Below are positions 7,954 through 17,734 of a DNA stretch of 21,745 nt, piece after piece. The notes under the pieces were generated by a model, which ran no database searches, was not told where the DNA came from, and saw nothing but the letters and a program-made list of their open reading frames with translations. Position 1 is the stretch's first letter, and the number at the start of each line of letters is the position of its first letter. The stretch is from CAZAQB01 sp964487155. GTDB lineage: Bacteria; Pseudomonadota; Gammaproteobacteria; Nitrococcales; Nitrococcaceae. The position numbers were made by a program, and so were the translations under genes. Location of the stretch: contig CAZAQB010000050.1 in the NCBI GenBank assembly GCA_964487155.1, forward strand, positions 1 to 21,745. Direction: 5' to 3'.

Positions 7954-8017
7954 GGCCAGGGCACACCCTGGCCTGCGCGCCGCGCCGGCGGTGCCGGGCA
8001 GGCCGTTGATCCTGCCC
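7954..8017 (-). terminator. Two hairpins downstream of the hydrolase gene
   Basis: Arms 7996-8002 and 8011-8017 (GGGCAGG/CCTGCCC) form a hairpin 3 bp after the hydrolase stop. A second perfect 8-bp stem, GGCCAGGG/CCCTGGCC at 7954-7961 and 7966-7973 with a CACA loop, follows. Together they could end transcription of the hydrolase ahead of the kinase gene. Neither is followed by a T-run. Confidence 0.4.
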
Positions 8018-8019
8018 CC

Positions 8020-9513
8020 CTACTCGTTCCACCGTTCAATCGCCAGGCGCAGCCTGCCATTGAAACCTTTCCTCGATTCAAGGGGTATGTACATGCCCCT
8101 GTCGTCCGTCCTGACCGGGCTTCCAGGGGTCTCGCCCCAGTCATCGTCGGTGAATTTGTACCTCACACGGAAGCCGTCACTGCCGAGGCTCACGCGTACC
8201 ACCACGGTGTTTCGGAACAGGTTCTCGCCGGGGATGGTGCGGTCGAAGAACAGGAAACCGTCGATTTCATAGTCGGTGCTGGACACCGCGAGATCTATGG
8301 AGAACACCATGGTCCGGCCCGCGACGATATTCTTCGACTGCAGGAACGCGGTGAACATGCAGGGCGAGCGCGCCGCATCGAGACCCTGCACCTTCTCCAC
8401 CCGCAACAGTTCGTCGAACCTGCGGAGCACAGCCGAGTAGGTTTCCTTCCTGCGTTCGGTCAGCTTGTAGGTGATTCCCCCCCGCGGCGTCACCGTCGAC
8501 TCGAAGAAGTAGGACGCCCGGATCTCGCTGCCGTCCTGCCTCGCCTTTTCCACGGATGGTGGCAAGGGCAGCTGTTCCACCTCGATGGAGCCGGTCGCCT
8601 TGTAGTCGCCGAACAGGAAGCGGGTCAGGTTCTGGTAGCCTTCCTCCGAATTGAGGATACCGTAGTGGCCGCTGTGGCTCCGGTACACGAAGGCGCGGGG
8701 CGCGCCGCGCACCGTGGCGTTGCTGATGCGCACCAGTCCGTCGCTCATCTCACCCGCCAGCCTGCTGGAGAGACCTTTCGCGACGGTGTAGTCCTTGTGG
8801 TTGGTGCCCACCAGGCAGAAGAATCGTTGGGGATCGAATTTCCCGTCCAGGGTGTCCACCCGGTCCGGTTCCCCGGACAGCGCCAGGTACCCGGCCATCT
8901 TCCCGCGGTTGAAATTGTTCAGATCCCACTGCCCCATAAACGAGGGCACGTTGAGGCCGGCCATGTCGATGCCGTTATGGGGCGTGGCATAGGTGAAGAC
9001 CTTGTCCACCAGCCCCCGCGTGCGATGGGTGTCAGCTTCCGGATTCTGCAGAAGGCACCGACACACCAGCCCGCCCATGGAATGGGCCACCAGGTACACG
9101 CGGAAGGCCGCCAGCGCCTGGCGCTCACCCATGCAGACCCAGTCTCTGACATCCGCAATCAGTTCGCTGAGGCCCTTGGCGGCCTCGAGTATCGAGGGCG
9201 CCTCACCACTGCCGAGCTCGCTGTCTGCCTGTTCGTAATAGCGATAGACGATGACACTGCGTGGCGGCAGCTCCTGCTTTTTTTCCTGCCCTTTTTCGTA
9301 GATATCACGGTACTGGTATTCCTTCATCAACCTGATCAACGGCGACTCGAAAATATGCCGCTCTACGCCGCCTTCCCAATTCTGTCGGATCTTCGTCGCC
9401 CCCAGATTGAAACCCATGTACGGAGTGGCCACCGTATCGTCGATCTCCGACTGGGTCATCGCGTAGCCGCGCACATAGATGATGGGATAAAAAGGGTGAG
9501 TGATCGTGGCCAC
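8020..9513 (-). CDS. Alpha/beta-hydrolase (lipase/PGAP1-like) with uncharacterised C-terminal domain
   Basis: A predicted serine hydrolase of 497 residues. The N-terminal ~300 residues look like a lipase/esterase fold: HPFYPIIYVRGYAM near the start (an oxyanion-hole-like strand), the nucleophile elbow VAHSMGGLV (Ser145 from the start used here), then FTYATPHNG, typical of lipases and PGAP1-like acylhydrolases. Candidate acid and base are Asp in SDGLVRISN and His in SHSGHYGIL. The last ~190 residues, rich in strand-like segments, are not recognised; they may be a beta-sandwich that binds substrate. No signal peptide or membrane helix is seen. The start chosen is GTG 9513, with AAGGA 7 nt upstream; a TTG at 9531 would add six residues and overlaps that Shine-Dalgarno. 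A TATACT -10-like box lies on the minus strand at 9597-9592. The substrate is unknown. Confidence 0.75.
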   Translation of the reverse strand: MATITHPFYPIIYVRGYAMTQSEIDDTVATPYMGFNLGATKIRQNWEGGVERHIFESPLIRLMKEYQYRDIYEKGQEKKQELPPRSVIVYRYYEQADSELGSGEAPSILEAAKGLSELIADVRDWVCMGERQALAAFRVYLVAHSMGGLVCRCLLQNPEADTHRTRGLVDKVFTYATPHNGIDMAGLNVPSFMGQWDLNNFNRGKMAGYLALSGEPDRVDTLDGKFDPQRFFCLVGTNHKDYTVAKGLSSRLAGEMSDGLVRISNATVRGAPRAFVYRSHSGHYGILNSEEGYQNLTRFLFGDYKATGSIEVEQLPLPPSVEKARQDGSEIRASYFFESTVTPRGGITYKLTERRKETYSAVLRRFDELLRVEKVQGLDAARSPCMFTAFLQSKNIVAGRTMVFSIDLAVSSTDYEIDGFLFFDRTIPGENLFRNTVVVRVSLGSDGFRVRYKFTDDDWGETPGSPVRTDDRGMYIPLESRKGFNGRLRLAIERWNE

Positions 9514-9739
9514 TTCAGGTTCCTTCTTCAATCAATCAGGCGGGCTTGACATCAGCCGGGGGGTTCCCGGCGTGAAGCGGGAGTCACATCGAGTATAGGC
9601 AGGGTGCAGTGGCCTTTCCCCTTGACGGAACATCCCCGCCTGTGCCGCCGCCACCCGCCAGCAGACATTGACACACAGCCGCGTTGAACGAAGCGCCAGG
9701 CAGCAGGGCTTGCTAACAACGCCTGGGCGGCGACGGGAA

Positions 9740-9764
9740 CCCTAGCAGCCTGTCGGACTTAGGG
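9740..9764 (-). mobile_element. Possible insertion-sequence end remnant
   Basis: On the minus strand, TAAGTCCGACAGGCTGCTAG resembles the terminal repeat I associate with some insertion sequences in proteobacteria. The site is bounded by CCCTA and TAGGG. No matching opposite end and no recognisable transposase remnant was found in the window, so this is weak and rests on recollection. Confidence 0.25.
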
Positions 9765-10157
9765 ATGATCTACTGCGGCGGCGGCAAACGGGGCAGTTGT
9801 GCCGCTTTCTGCCGGTTACCCGGAGCAGCTGCACTTGCATCAGCCGACTTGTGGGTCGAGGTCAAACCGGCCGGACCGCCGGCCGGTGCCCCAGGGCACT
9901 CATATGCCCCAGTTTGCGTGACCGCATCGTCTGACTGTCGCAGCTGGCGCTGAAGCAGGCGCCGAACCGGGGAGGTCCGGGGCTCGAGGCGGGGCCTCCT
10001 GCAAGCGCCGATCAGCGCCGGGGGAGTTGGAGTCCCTTCGGCGGTTGATATGCCAGCCCCAACGCTTCTCCGCAACCTGGGCCCGGCGGCCGAGCCGCAT
10101 CGAGCGGACCCGGCAACGACGAGAGAGCCCATGCTTCCCTGCCAAGGGAAAGCTGGC

Positions 10158-10173
10158 CCGGAGCCCTCTCCGG
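10158..10173 (-). terminator. Short hairpin after the small secreted protein gene
   Basis: CCGGAG (10158-10163) pairs with CTCCGG (10168-10173) around a CCCT loop, about 40 bp past the stop of the last gene of the oxidase cluster. On the minus strand it is followed within a few bases by CTTTCCC. It is a weak terminator candidate. Confidence 0.3.
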
Positions 10174-10214
10174 ACCCAGGGCCAGGCACTAAGGCCGTCG
10201 TCGAGGCGCGCGGG

Positions 10215-10835
10215 TCAGCCGTCCAGAGCGCAGCCCAGGGGCCCCACCCGAACCTTCATGCCGACCACGGCCTCGCCACTCGGGGTGGCGGGAGGCAGGG
10301 CCAGGTCCAAGGTCAGGGGCGTGATCGCCAGAGGCCGGGTATCGGTTGGCACGCCGGAAGTCGGGGTCTGGCGCGCGGCGCTTGCCAGCCGGCGGGCGTC
10401 CGCCAACGCTCCTTTCGAAGGCCGGGTCGCGGAGTTCCCGAGCCGGCTGGCGGTTGGCAGCGCCGCCGGCCAACTGGTGGGGAACGCGGTGACGGTGGCC
10501 TGCGCCAGACCGTCGTTCGCATAGGAGTCGAGGGACAGGCTGCCCGAGAGATCGCCACTCGCATCCCGGGTCAGGGCCAGCGTTCCCACCAGGGTTCCGT
10601 TGACCGTCACCGGCAGCGGTGAGCGCAGCAGCGTGGCCACGTAGCCGGGGGCCTTGAAGCTGACGTCGAAGGTGGCCCGCACCGGCGTGTGGCTGTAGCG
10701 CGCGACCATGGAGGCGTCGGTGATGTGGATCGCGTCGCAGGAGGCTTTGATGTCGGCGGCCTGGGCCGCTGATGCGGCCAGGCCGAGGCAGAGAGCCGCC
10801 GCAGCCGTGCGCAAACCCGAATTCATGGCGCTCAT
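10215..10835 (-). CDS. Secreted hypothetical protein with two cysteines
   Basis: I do not recognise a family. The 206-residue product starts with a clear Sec signal peptide (hydrophobic core ~9-22, likely cleavage after AAQA, mature start ADIKASCD). The mature ~180 residues are strand-rich and contain a cysteine near the start (Cys33) and one near the end (Cys202, GPLGCALDG), which could form a disulfide tying the termini together. There is a Pro/Thr-rich stretch around 175-190. The start at ATG 10835 is chosen for its GAGGA 9 nt upstream and because the signal peptide begins there; a second ATG three codons later is possible. It lies 101 bp downstream of the SCO-cytochrome gene on the same strand, so it may be an accessory periplasmic subunit or metal-binding protein of that cluster (inference from position). 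Confidence 0.65.
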   Translation of the reverse strand: MSAMNSGLRTAAAALCLGLAASAAQAADIKASCDAIHITDASMVARYSHTPVRATFDVSFKAPGYVATLLRSPLPVTVNGTLVGTLALTRDASGDLSGSLSLDSYANDGLAQATVTAFPTSWPAALPTASRLGNSATRPSKGALADARRLASAARQTPTSGVPTDTRPLAITPLTLDLALPPATPSGEAVVGMKVRVGPLGCALDG

Positions 10836-10936
10836 GGTTGAGGTCCTCGTTTGGTGTATGGCTCGCGGGGCGCACACCCGGCAGGGAGTGGCCCCTGTGG
10901 TCAGGGTTGTCAATGAACTGGACATGGGTCCACCGG

Positions 10937-11953
10937 CTACCCGTTGGGTTGTTCCTGTTGGGCCAGGTAGCGCTCCCGCACCCGCCGCGTCTCCGTGGCC
11001 ATGTACTGGATCAGATTCTCGATCTCCCGCTCATCCAACGAGAAGTTGGGCATGAGCACCTGCCACTGTTCGTACATGGCCGTGGCAATGGGGTCGCCCT
11101 CTTCCAGCATCCGATCCGGCTCGGCCAGCCAGCGCCTCAGCCAGGCAGCGTCCCGGCGCTCGGTGACGCCGTAGAGATCAGGCCCGAGCGGCTTGGCGTT
11201 GCGGGCGGGCGCGAGTCCACCGCTGATGGTGTGACACGATGAGCAACGATCCCGGAACATCATCTCCCCGTCGGAGATCTGGCGCAGCGGCGGCGCTTCC
11301 TTGTAGTCCGCCTGGGCATAAACGGTGGGCCGCTTGAAGTCGTTGAGCCAGGATCCGAGCTGATCGGCCAGGATGTGGGGGTTCTCCATGGGAGAGCGGC
11401 GAACCCATTGGCCCGTGGCCTGGTTGCCCAGTACCAGGTTGATGTTGTGGTTCGAGAGGTCTTCTTCTTCCCCGGGGGCGAACTCCTCCAGGCCGAAGCT
11501 CTCCCGGATCTCGTCGATCTCCACCTTGTTCCCGGTGAGGAATTTCCAGTGCGTGGTATCGATGTCGAAGCTCTCGGCGTAGTCGGCGAGCACTTCCACT
11601 GTGTCGTTGGCCGGGTCGATGGTGATGGAGTAGAAATGAATGTCCTCGCCCACCCGGTCACCCAGCAACTCATAGACCCGCTTCAGCCGGGCGGTCTCCA
11701 TGGGGCAGATGTCGTTGCAGGTGGTGTAGATGAAGTTGACGGCCACCACCTTGCCTTCGATGACGTCGTCGAAGAACCGCACCTGCTGGCCGTGCTGGTC
11801 GGTCAGGGTGTGGTTGGGGAAGTAATCGGCCCCCCAGGGGTTGGCGGCCCTGGCCCCGGACGTAGCGATGGCCAGGCCGATCAAAGCCAGGAAGTACAGC
11901 CCCTTGAGCCCATGGCCAAGGCCTGCACTTCGGTTGGTGTCTGTACCGGTCAT
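10937..11953 (-). CDS. SCO1/SenC copper chaperone fused to a C-terminal cytochrome c domain
   Basis: The 338-residue protein has an N-terminal hydrophobic signal or anchor (~17-36) followed by a thioredoxin-fold SCO domain (~45-210). The SCO copper/thiol motif is TTCNDICP (Cys79, Cys83), with the third ligand His169 in SNHNINLVLG. A linker leads to a cytochrome c domain (~225-325) with CSSCH (Cys237, Cys240, His241) and a likely axial Met301 in LMPNFS. SCO proteins deliver copper or act as thiol-disulfide reductases for copper enzymes in the periplasm, and the haem domain adds an electron-transfer function. Start ATG 11953 has GGGAG 7 nt upstream. The gene lies 65 bp downstream of the multicopper oxidase gene on the same strand, so copper loading of that oxidase is a natural role (inference). 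Confidence 0.93.
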   Translation of the reverse strand: MTGTDTNRSAGLGHGLKGLYFLALIGLAIATSGARAANPWGADYFPNHTLTDQHGQQVRFFDDVIEGKVVAVNFIYTTCNDICPMETARLKRVYELLGDRVGEDIHFYSITIDPANDTVEVLADYAESFDIDTTHWKFLTGNKVEIDEIRESFGLEEFAPGEEEDLSNHNINLVLGNQATGQWVRRSPMENPHILADQLGSWLNDFKRPTVYAQADYKEAPPLRQISDGEMMFRDRCSSCHTISGGLAPARNAKPLGPDLYGVTERRDAAWLRRWLAEPDRMLEEGDPIATAMYEQWQVLMPNFSLDEREIENLIQYMATETRRVRERYLAQQEQPNG

Positions 11954-11980
11954 GCTGTGCTCCCGTTGCGGTCCATAAGC

Positions 11981-12009
11981 CCCGGCGCCGGCCAGCAGCC
12001 GGCGCCGGG
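11981..12009 (-). terminator. Strong 12-bp hairpin between oxidase and SCO genes
   Basis: CCCGGCGCCGGC (11981-11992) pairs perfectly with GCCGGCGCCGGG (11998-12009) around a 5-nt loop, 9 bp after the oxidase stop. There is no T-run, so partial termination or mRNA stabilisation that sets unequal expression of oxidase and SCO is more likely than a full stop. Confidence 0.5.
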
Positions 12010-12018
12010 TGGCCGAGG

Positions 12019-14763
<2,745 letters not shown>

Positions 14764-15325
14764 ATCGGTCAGTCTCCAGGTTGTGTCCAGAATCTGCCCT
14801 GAGCGTTGCAGGCCTGTCGGGGCGAGGGGTTGGGAGGGGTCGCCAATGAATCGGGATTTACCGGTGCGGCCGGGGCCACGAAACTAGACGCTATATCGAC
14901 AATCGAGACCCTAACCGCCGGCGCCAACCGGCGAATCGACCCAAAGGACAGGAACGAATTGCTCTTCTGGCCAGTCCGTACCGGCCTTCCGGGCAGGCAC
15001 CCACTGGCCAAAAGGCGGGGTAATGACCAGCCAGGAAAGCCCATGCGGGGAGGGGTATGTAGAAATTTTGTCGAAATATCGGGAAGACGCCGAACGAGCC
15101 GGCGCCACTCTTGAACCCCTGATGATGTGCTCACCGGCCGGTGGTGCGCGCCGCTCCCTCTTGAGGAGCGCGCCGCCTATCGGCGGTCCGCTGCTCGCGC
15201 TGGAAGTTCAGAGGCATTCCCGAGCCGGTAGGAGTCTATCTATACTGCTTCAGCCGACCGGTTCGGCCCGCGACCGGTCGGGAACGGCGCACCCGCCAAC
15301 CAGTCACAAGGCTTGTGCGCCTGCG
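14764..15325. other. Divergent intergenic region between oxidase and MerR genes
   Basis: About 560 bp without a supported gene; the small frames crossing it on both strands lack ribosome-binding sites. It contains an A/T-rich pocket near 15059-15080, a perfect 12-bp palindrome CACCGGCCGGTG at 15132-15143, a hairpin CCGCC/GGCGG near 15174-15187, and the regulator's -10 box plus inverted repeat described separately. Promoters for both divergent genes should lie here; no good -35/-10 pair for the oxidase was found. Confidence 0.5.
15241..15281 (+). promoter_or_regulatory. -10 box and inverted-repeat operator candidate for the MerR gene
   Basis: TATACT at 15241-15246 is a near-consensus -10 without a clear -35. 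Eight bases on lies the inverted repeat CCGACCGGT (15254-15262) and ACCGGTCGG (15273-15281), covering the expected transcription start. The position suits an autoregulatory operator; an RNA hairpin is the alternative. Its ACCGG core also occurs in the palindrome at 15132-15143. Confidence 0.35.
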
Positions 15326-16360
15326 ATGGCAGGCCATGCGCCCCGAGCGCTAACGCGCTCCGGCGCCACCAGCGAGGGGAGAAACAAGATAACCAGCGTC
15401 GACGAAAAGGCCGCCTACACGCTGAAAATCGGTGCCGTGGCGCGTTTGAGCGGATTGTCCGTGCACACCATCCGCAAGTGGGAGGAACGCTACGCCGCGG
15501 TGGTGCCCTGGCGTACCGAATCGGGGCGACGGCTGTACTCGCAAGCGGACGTGAGGAGACTGGGGCTGCTCAAACGCCTCGCGGAGCGCGGGGCATCGCT
15601 GCGCGAGCTGGCGGGTTATTCCGCGGAGCAGCTGCAACGGGCATGGATGACGGCGAGTGCCGACGACGCGGGAGCAGCGTCGGAACCGGTTGCCGTCGCC
15701 GTGGTGGGGATCAGCCTGGCCGCCGAGCTCGAACGCCTCGCCACGGCTGACTCTCGGCTGGACCTGGTGGCGAGCGCCGAGCAGATCGAGACCCTGGCCC
15801 AGGTGCTGGCGGGAGCGTCTGTCGACGTGCTGCTGATGGACTGCCTCACCTTGGGCCGGGAGACAAGGCAGCGGGTTCGGAGCGCCTTGCAATTGCTGGG
15901 CGCCCGGGGCGTGGTGGTGGTCTACCGCTTCGGTGCCACATCGGAGCTGCAAGCCCTCCGCTCGCCCCGGGTTACCCTGCTTCGCGCCCCCGCGGCCCCC
16001 GGGGACATCGAGCGAGCCGCCATGGAGTTGATCGGCTCGATGCCGGCCCCGCCGGAACCCCCGCGCGAAGCCACCGATCCTCCCTGCCAGGACATCCCCG
16101 CACCCCGAATCTCCGCACGAGCCCTGGCCCGACTGACCAGGGCGGCCCCGCGAATCCACTGCGAGTGCCCCCACAACCTGGTGGACATCCTTTTGAGCCT
16201 GCGCGCATTCGAGCAGTACAGCCTGGAATGCGAGAGCGACAACCCCGAGGACGCCGAACTCCACCACTGGCTGTGGCAGCGCGCCGCCCAGGCCCGGGCG
16301 ATGTTCGAAGAGGCCATCGAGAGGGTCGCCGCAGCCGAGGGCATCAAGCTGTCTGAGTGA
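15326..16360 (+). CDS. MerR-family transcriptional regulator with degenerate Rossmann-like and CxCPH C-terminal domains
   Basis: A winged-helix MerR DNA-binding domain (YTLKIGAVARLSGLSVHTIRK, then WEERY and SGRRLYSQADVRRLGLLKRL; residues ~31-100 from the start used here) is followed by an alpha/beta segment (~121-237). That segment resembles a degenerate receiver or B12-type Rossmann fold without the DxHxxG cobalamin motif. A last domain (~262-344) contains CECPHNLVDILLSL, with Cys279, Cys281 and His283 as possible metal ligands, and a helical NPEDAELHHWLWQRAAQARA tail. I have seen similar C-termini in MerR-type regulators but cannot name the family. The start is uncertain: ATG 15326 has no Shine-Dalgarno, while a strong GAGGGGAG at 15374-15381 sits 7 nt before an in-frame ATA at 15389 (reading ITSVDEK..). 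The gene is divergent from the multicopper oxidase and is its likely regulator (inference). Confidence 0.8.
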   Translation: MAGHAPRALTRSGATSEGRNKITSVDEKAAYTLKIGAVARLSGLSVHTIRKWEERYAAVVPWRTESGRRLYSQADVRRLGLLKRLAERGASLRELAGYSAEQLQRAWMTASADDAGAASEPVAVAVVGISLAAELERLATADSRLDLVASAEQIETLAQVLAGASVDVLLMDCLTLGRETRQRVRSALQLLGARGVVVVYRFGATSELQALRSPRVTLLRAPAAPGDIERAAMELIGSMPAPPEPPREATDPPCQDIPAPRISARALARLTRAAPRIHCECPHNLVDILLSLRAFEQYSLECESDNPEDAELHHWLWQRAAQARAMFEEAIERVAAAEGIKLSE

Positions 16361-16375
16361 GTCCGACGCCGCCCA

Positions 16376-16714
16376 GAGGGTGTTTACAAGGTCAACGTCG
16401 ACCGTCCGGCGCGTTCCCCGCCCGGCTGGGCATCACGCCCTCGATGACGCGGCGGGCGGCGTCCGATGCGTAGGCCGGATAAGCGAAGCGCATCCGGCGA
16501 TCCGGCCGCGATGCCCGCCAGGCCACGCCGCCCCGCAGCCTCCACCGGAGTGGGCCCACCCAACCCTGGTAGGGCCTGAATCAATCGTCCACGGATCCGC
16601 GGAAGACGCCGGATGCGGCGCTACGCGCCTTATCCGGCCTACGCTCCTGCCCGGCTCAGAGTTCGAGTCCGCGCATCCTGCCGGTGCGGCGCCGACACTG
16701 TTGTAACCACCCTC
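16376..16714. mobile_element. MITE-like element 2, same termini as element 1
   Basis: The left end GAGGGTGTTTACAA and the right end read on the minus strand, GAGGGTGGTTACAA, match at 13 of 14 positions, and both match the ends of the element at 1087-1390. The 339-bp unit starts 15 bp after the MerR gene stop and ends 24 bp before the galU stop, so it fills the gap between convergent genes. The flanks are CCA (16373-16375) and TCA (16715-16717), an imperfect 3-bp duplication. The interior is unrelated to that of element 1. No transposase is encoded. Confidence 0.65.
16464..16650. repeat. Inverted pair of REP hairpins (BIME-like) inside element 2
   Basis: GCCGGAT/ATCCGGC hairpins occur at 16474-16498 and, in opposite orientation, at 16608-16638. 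Each carries the GTAGGCCGGATAAG signature that matches REP (palindromic unit) sequences well known from enterobacteria and other proteobacteria. The right unit (GCCGGATGCGGCGCTACGCG) is close to the E. coli type. REP units commonly lie downstream of genes, protect mRNA 3' ends, and depend on RAYT transposases; none is seen here. Confidence 0.75.
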
Positions 16715-16738
16715 TCAGCAGGCCGCCCCCCAGCGACC

Positions 16739-17617
16739 TCAGTCATTCAGCCCGCCCAGGTATTCCCTGAAACCCGCCCCCAGCTCGGGGTGGCGCAGGG
16801 CGTACTCCACCGTGGCCTGCAGGTAGCCGAGCTTGTCGCCGCAGTCATAGCGTTTGCCCAGGAACTCGTAGGCCATGACCGGCTCATCGCGCATCAGCGC
16901 GGCGATGGCGTCGGTGAGCTGAATCTCGCCGCCGGCCCCGGGACGGGTCTGCCTGAGCTTGTTGAAGATCCCCGGGTTGAGGATGTAGCGGCCCACCACG
17001 CCGAGGTTGGAGGGGGCATCGCCGGGCTTGGGCTTCTCGACAATGCCCTCCACGGCGCCGATGCGATCGCGCATTTCCCCCACCGCCGTGATGCCGTAGC
17101 GGTCGGTGTGTTCCTGGGGCACGCGCTGGACGCCCAGAATGCTGGTCACGTGGCGGTCGTAGTGCTCCACCATCTGGCTCAGTACGCCGCCCCCCTCGCT
17201 GTCGTAGATGAGGTCGTCGGCCAGCACCACCGCAAACGGCTCGCTGCCCACCACCGGCTCGGCGCACATCACCGCATGGCCGAGGCCCAGGGCCTCGGCC
17301 TGGCGGATGTAGATGCAGGAAACACCCGAGGGCAGGATGTTGCGCACCTCTTCGAGCTGGCGCTGCTTGCCCTTGGCCTCGAGCTCCGTCTCCAGCTCGT
17401 AGGCCTTGTCGAAGTGATCGGGGATGCTGCGCTTGGTGCGGCCGGTGACAAACACCAGCACCTCGATTCCGGCCCGCACCGCCTCCTCGGCGGCGTACTG
17501 CACCAGGGGCTTGTCCACCACCGGCAGCATTTCCTTGGGATTGGCCTTGGTGGCGGGCAGAAAACGGGTGCCGAGTCCGGCGACGGGGAACACGGCCTTG
17601 CGGATGCGCTTGGTCAT
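16739..17617 (-). CDS. galU: UTP-glucose-1-phosphate uridylyltransferase GalU
   Basis: Makes UDP-glucose from UTP and glucose-1-phosphate in the cytoplasm, feeding polysaccharide, LPS core and osmoadaptive glucan synthesis. The 292-residue length is normal. The N-terminal nucleotide-binding signature PVAGLGTRFLPATKANPKEM (11-30) is intact, followed by VVDKPLVQY, the AEALGLGHAV loop (~107-116), the metal-binding LADDLI (Asp134-Asp135), GIVEKPKPGDAPSN and RPGAGGEIQLTDAI. The start at ATG 17617 fits the family; a GGAG about 12 nt upstream is a weak Shine-Dalgarno. It is separated from the upstream ComEA-like gene by a strong hairpin, so it is probably transcribed on its own. Element 2 ends just beyond its stop and may influence its mRNA 3' end. 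Confidence 0.97.
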   Translation of the reverse strand: MTKRIRKAVFPVAGLGTRFLPATKANPKEMLPVVDKPLVQYAAEEAVRAGIEVLVFVTGRTKRSIPDHFDKAYELETELEAKGKQRQLEEVRNILPSGVSCIYIRQAEALGLGHAVMCAEPVVGSEPFAVVLADDLIYDSEGGGVLSQMVEHYDRHVTSILGVQRVPQEHTDRYGITAVGEMRDRIGAVEGIVEKPKPGDAPSNLGVVGRYILNPGIFNKLRQTRPGAGGEIQLTDAIAALMRDEPVMAYEFLGKRYDCGDKLGYLQATVEYALRHPELGAGFREYLGGLND

Positions 17618-17688
17618 GGTGCGGGCGGTCTCCGGTGAGGGTGAGCTGGCGGCTTACAGCGTGCCGCCGGAAGCGTACCGGAACCAGA

Positions 17689-17714
17689 GGGGGCCGTGCT
17701 ACGGCACGGCCCCC
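17689..17714 (-). terminator. Intrinsic-terminator-like hairpin after the ComEA-like gene
   Basis: GGGGGCCGTGC (17689-17699) pairs perfectly with GCACGGCCCCC (17704-17714) around a 4-nt loop, 20 bp past the stop. On the minus strand the sequence after the stem is TCTGGTTCC, only mildly T-rich. It marks the likely end of the rpsA-to-comEA transcript before galU. Confidence 0.6.
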
Positions 17715-17734
17715 GAGGCCCGTTGCGGGCCGGA

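Larger units (their letters stand above)
9514..10214. other. Gene-poor 700-bp stretch
   Basis: No convincing gene is present. Overlapping frames on both strands are Pro/Arg/Ala-rich and lack ribosome-binding sites. Contents I can point to are a -10-like box for the hydrolase (9592-9597, minus), an IS-end-like sequence at 9740-9764, a GGCCGG-rich palindromic patch near 9867-9887, and a 14-bp match (10066-10079) to the REP-like hairpin of element 1. The texture suggests decayed mobile or repeat DNA. Confidence 0.5.

Noticed and set aside
7948..9549. 533-residue plus-strand frame opposite the hydrolase
   Set aside because: It is a shadow of the hydrolase gene, with no ribosome-binding site or recognisable motif.
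9770..10189. 139-residue minus-strand frame considered as a transposase remnant
   Set aside because: No transposase motif could be recognised in any of the three minus frames; only the adjacent IS-end-like sequence is suggestive.
14769..15134. Small frames on both strands between oxidase and regulator
   Set aside because: No Shine-Dalgarno, biased composition, and overlap with the expected promoter region.
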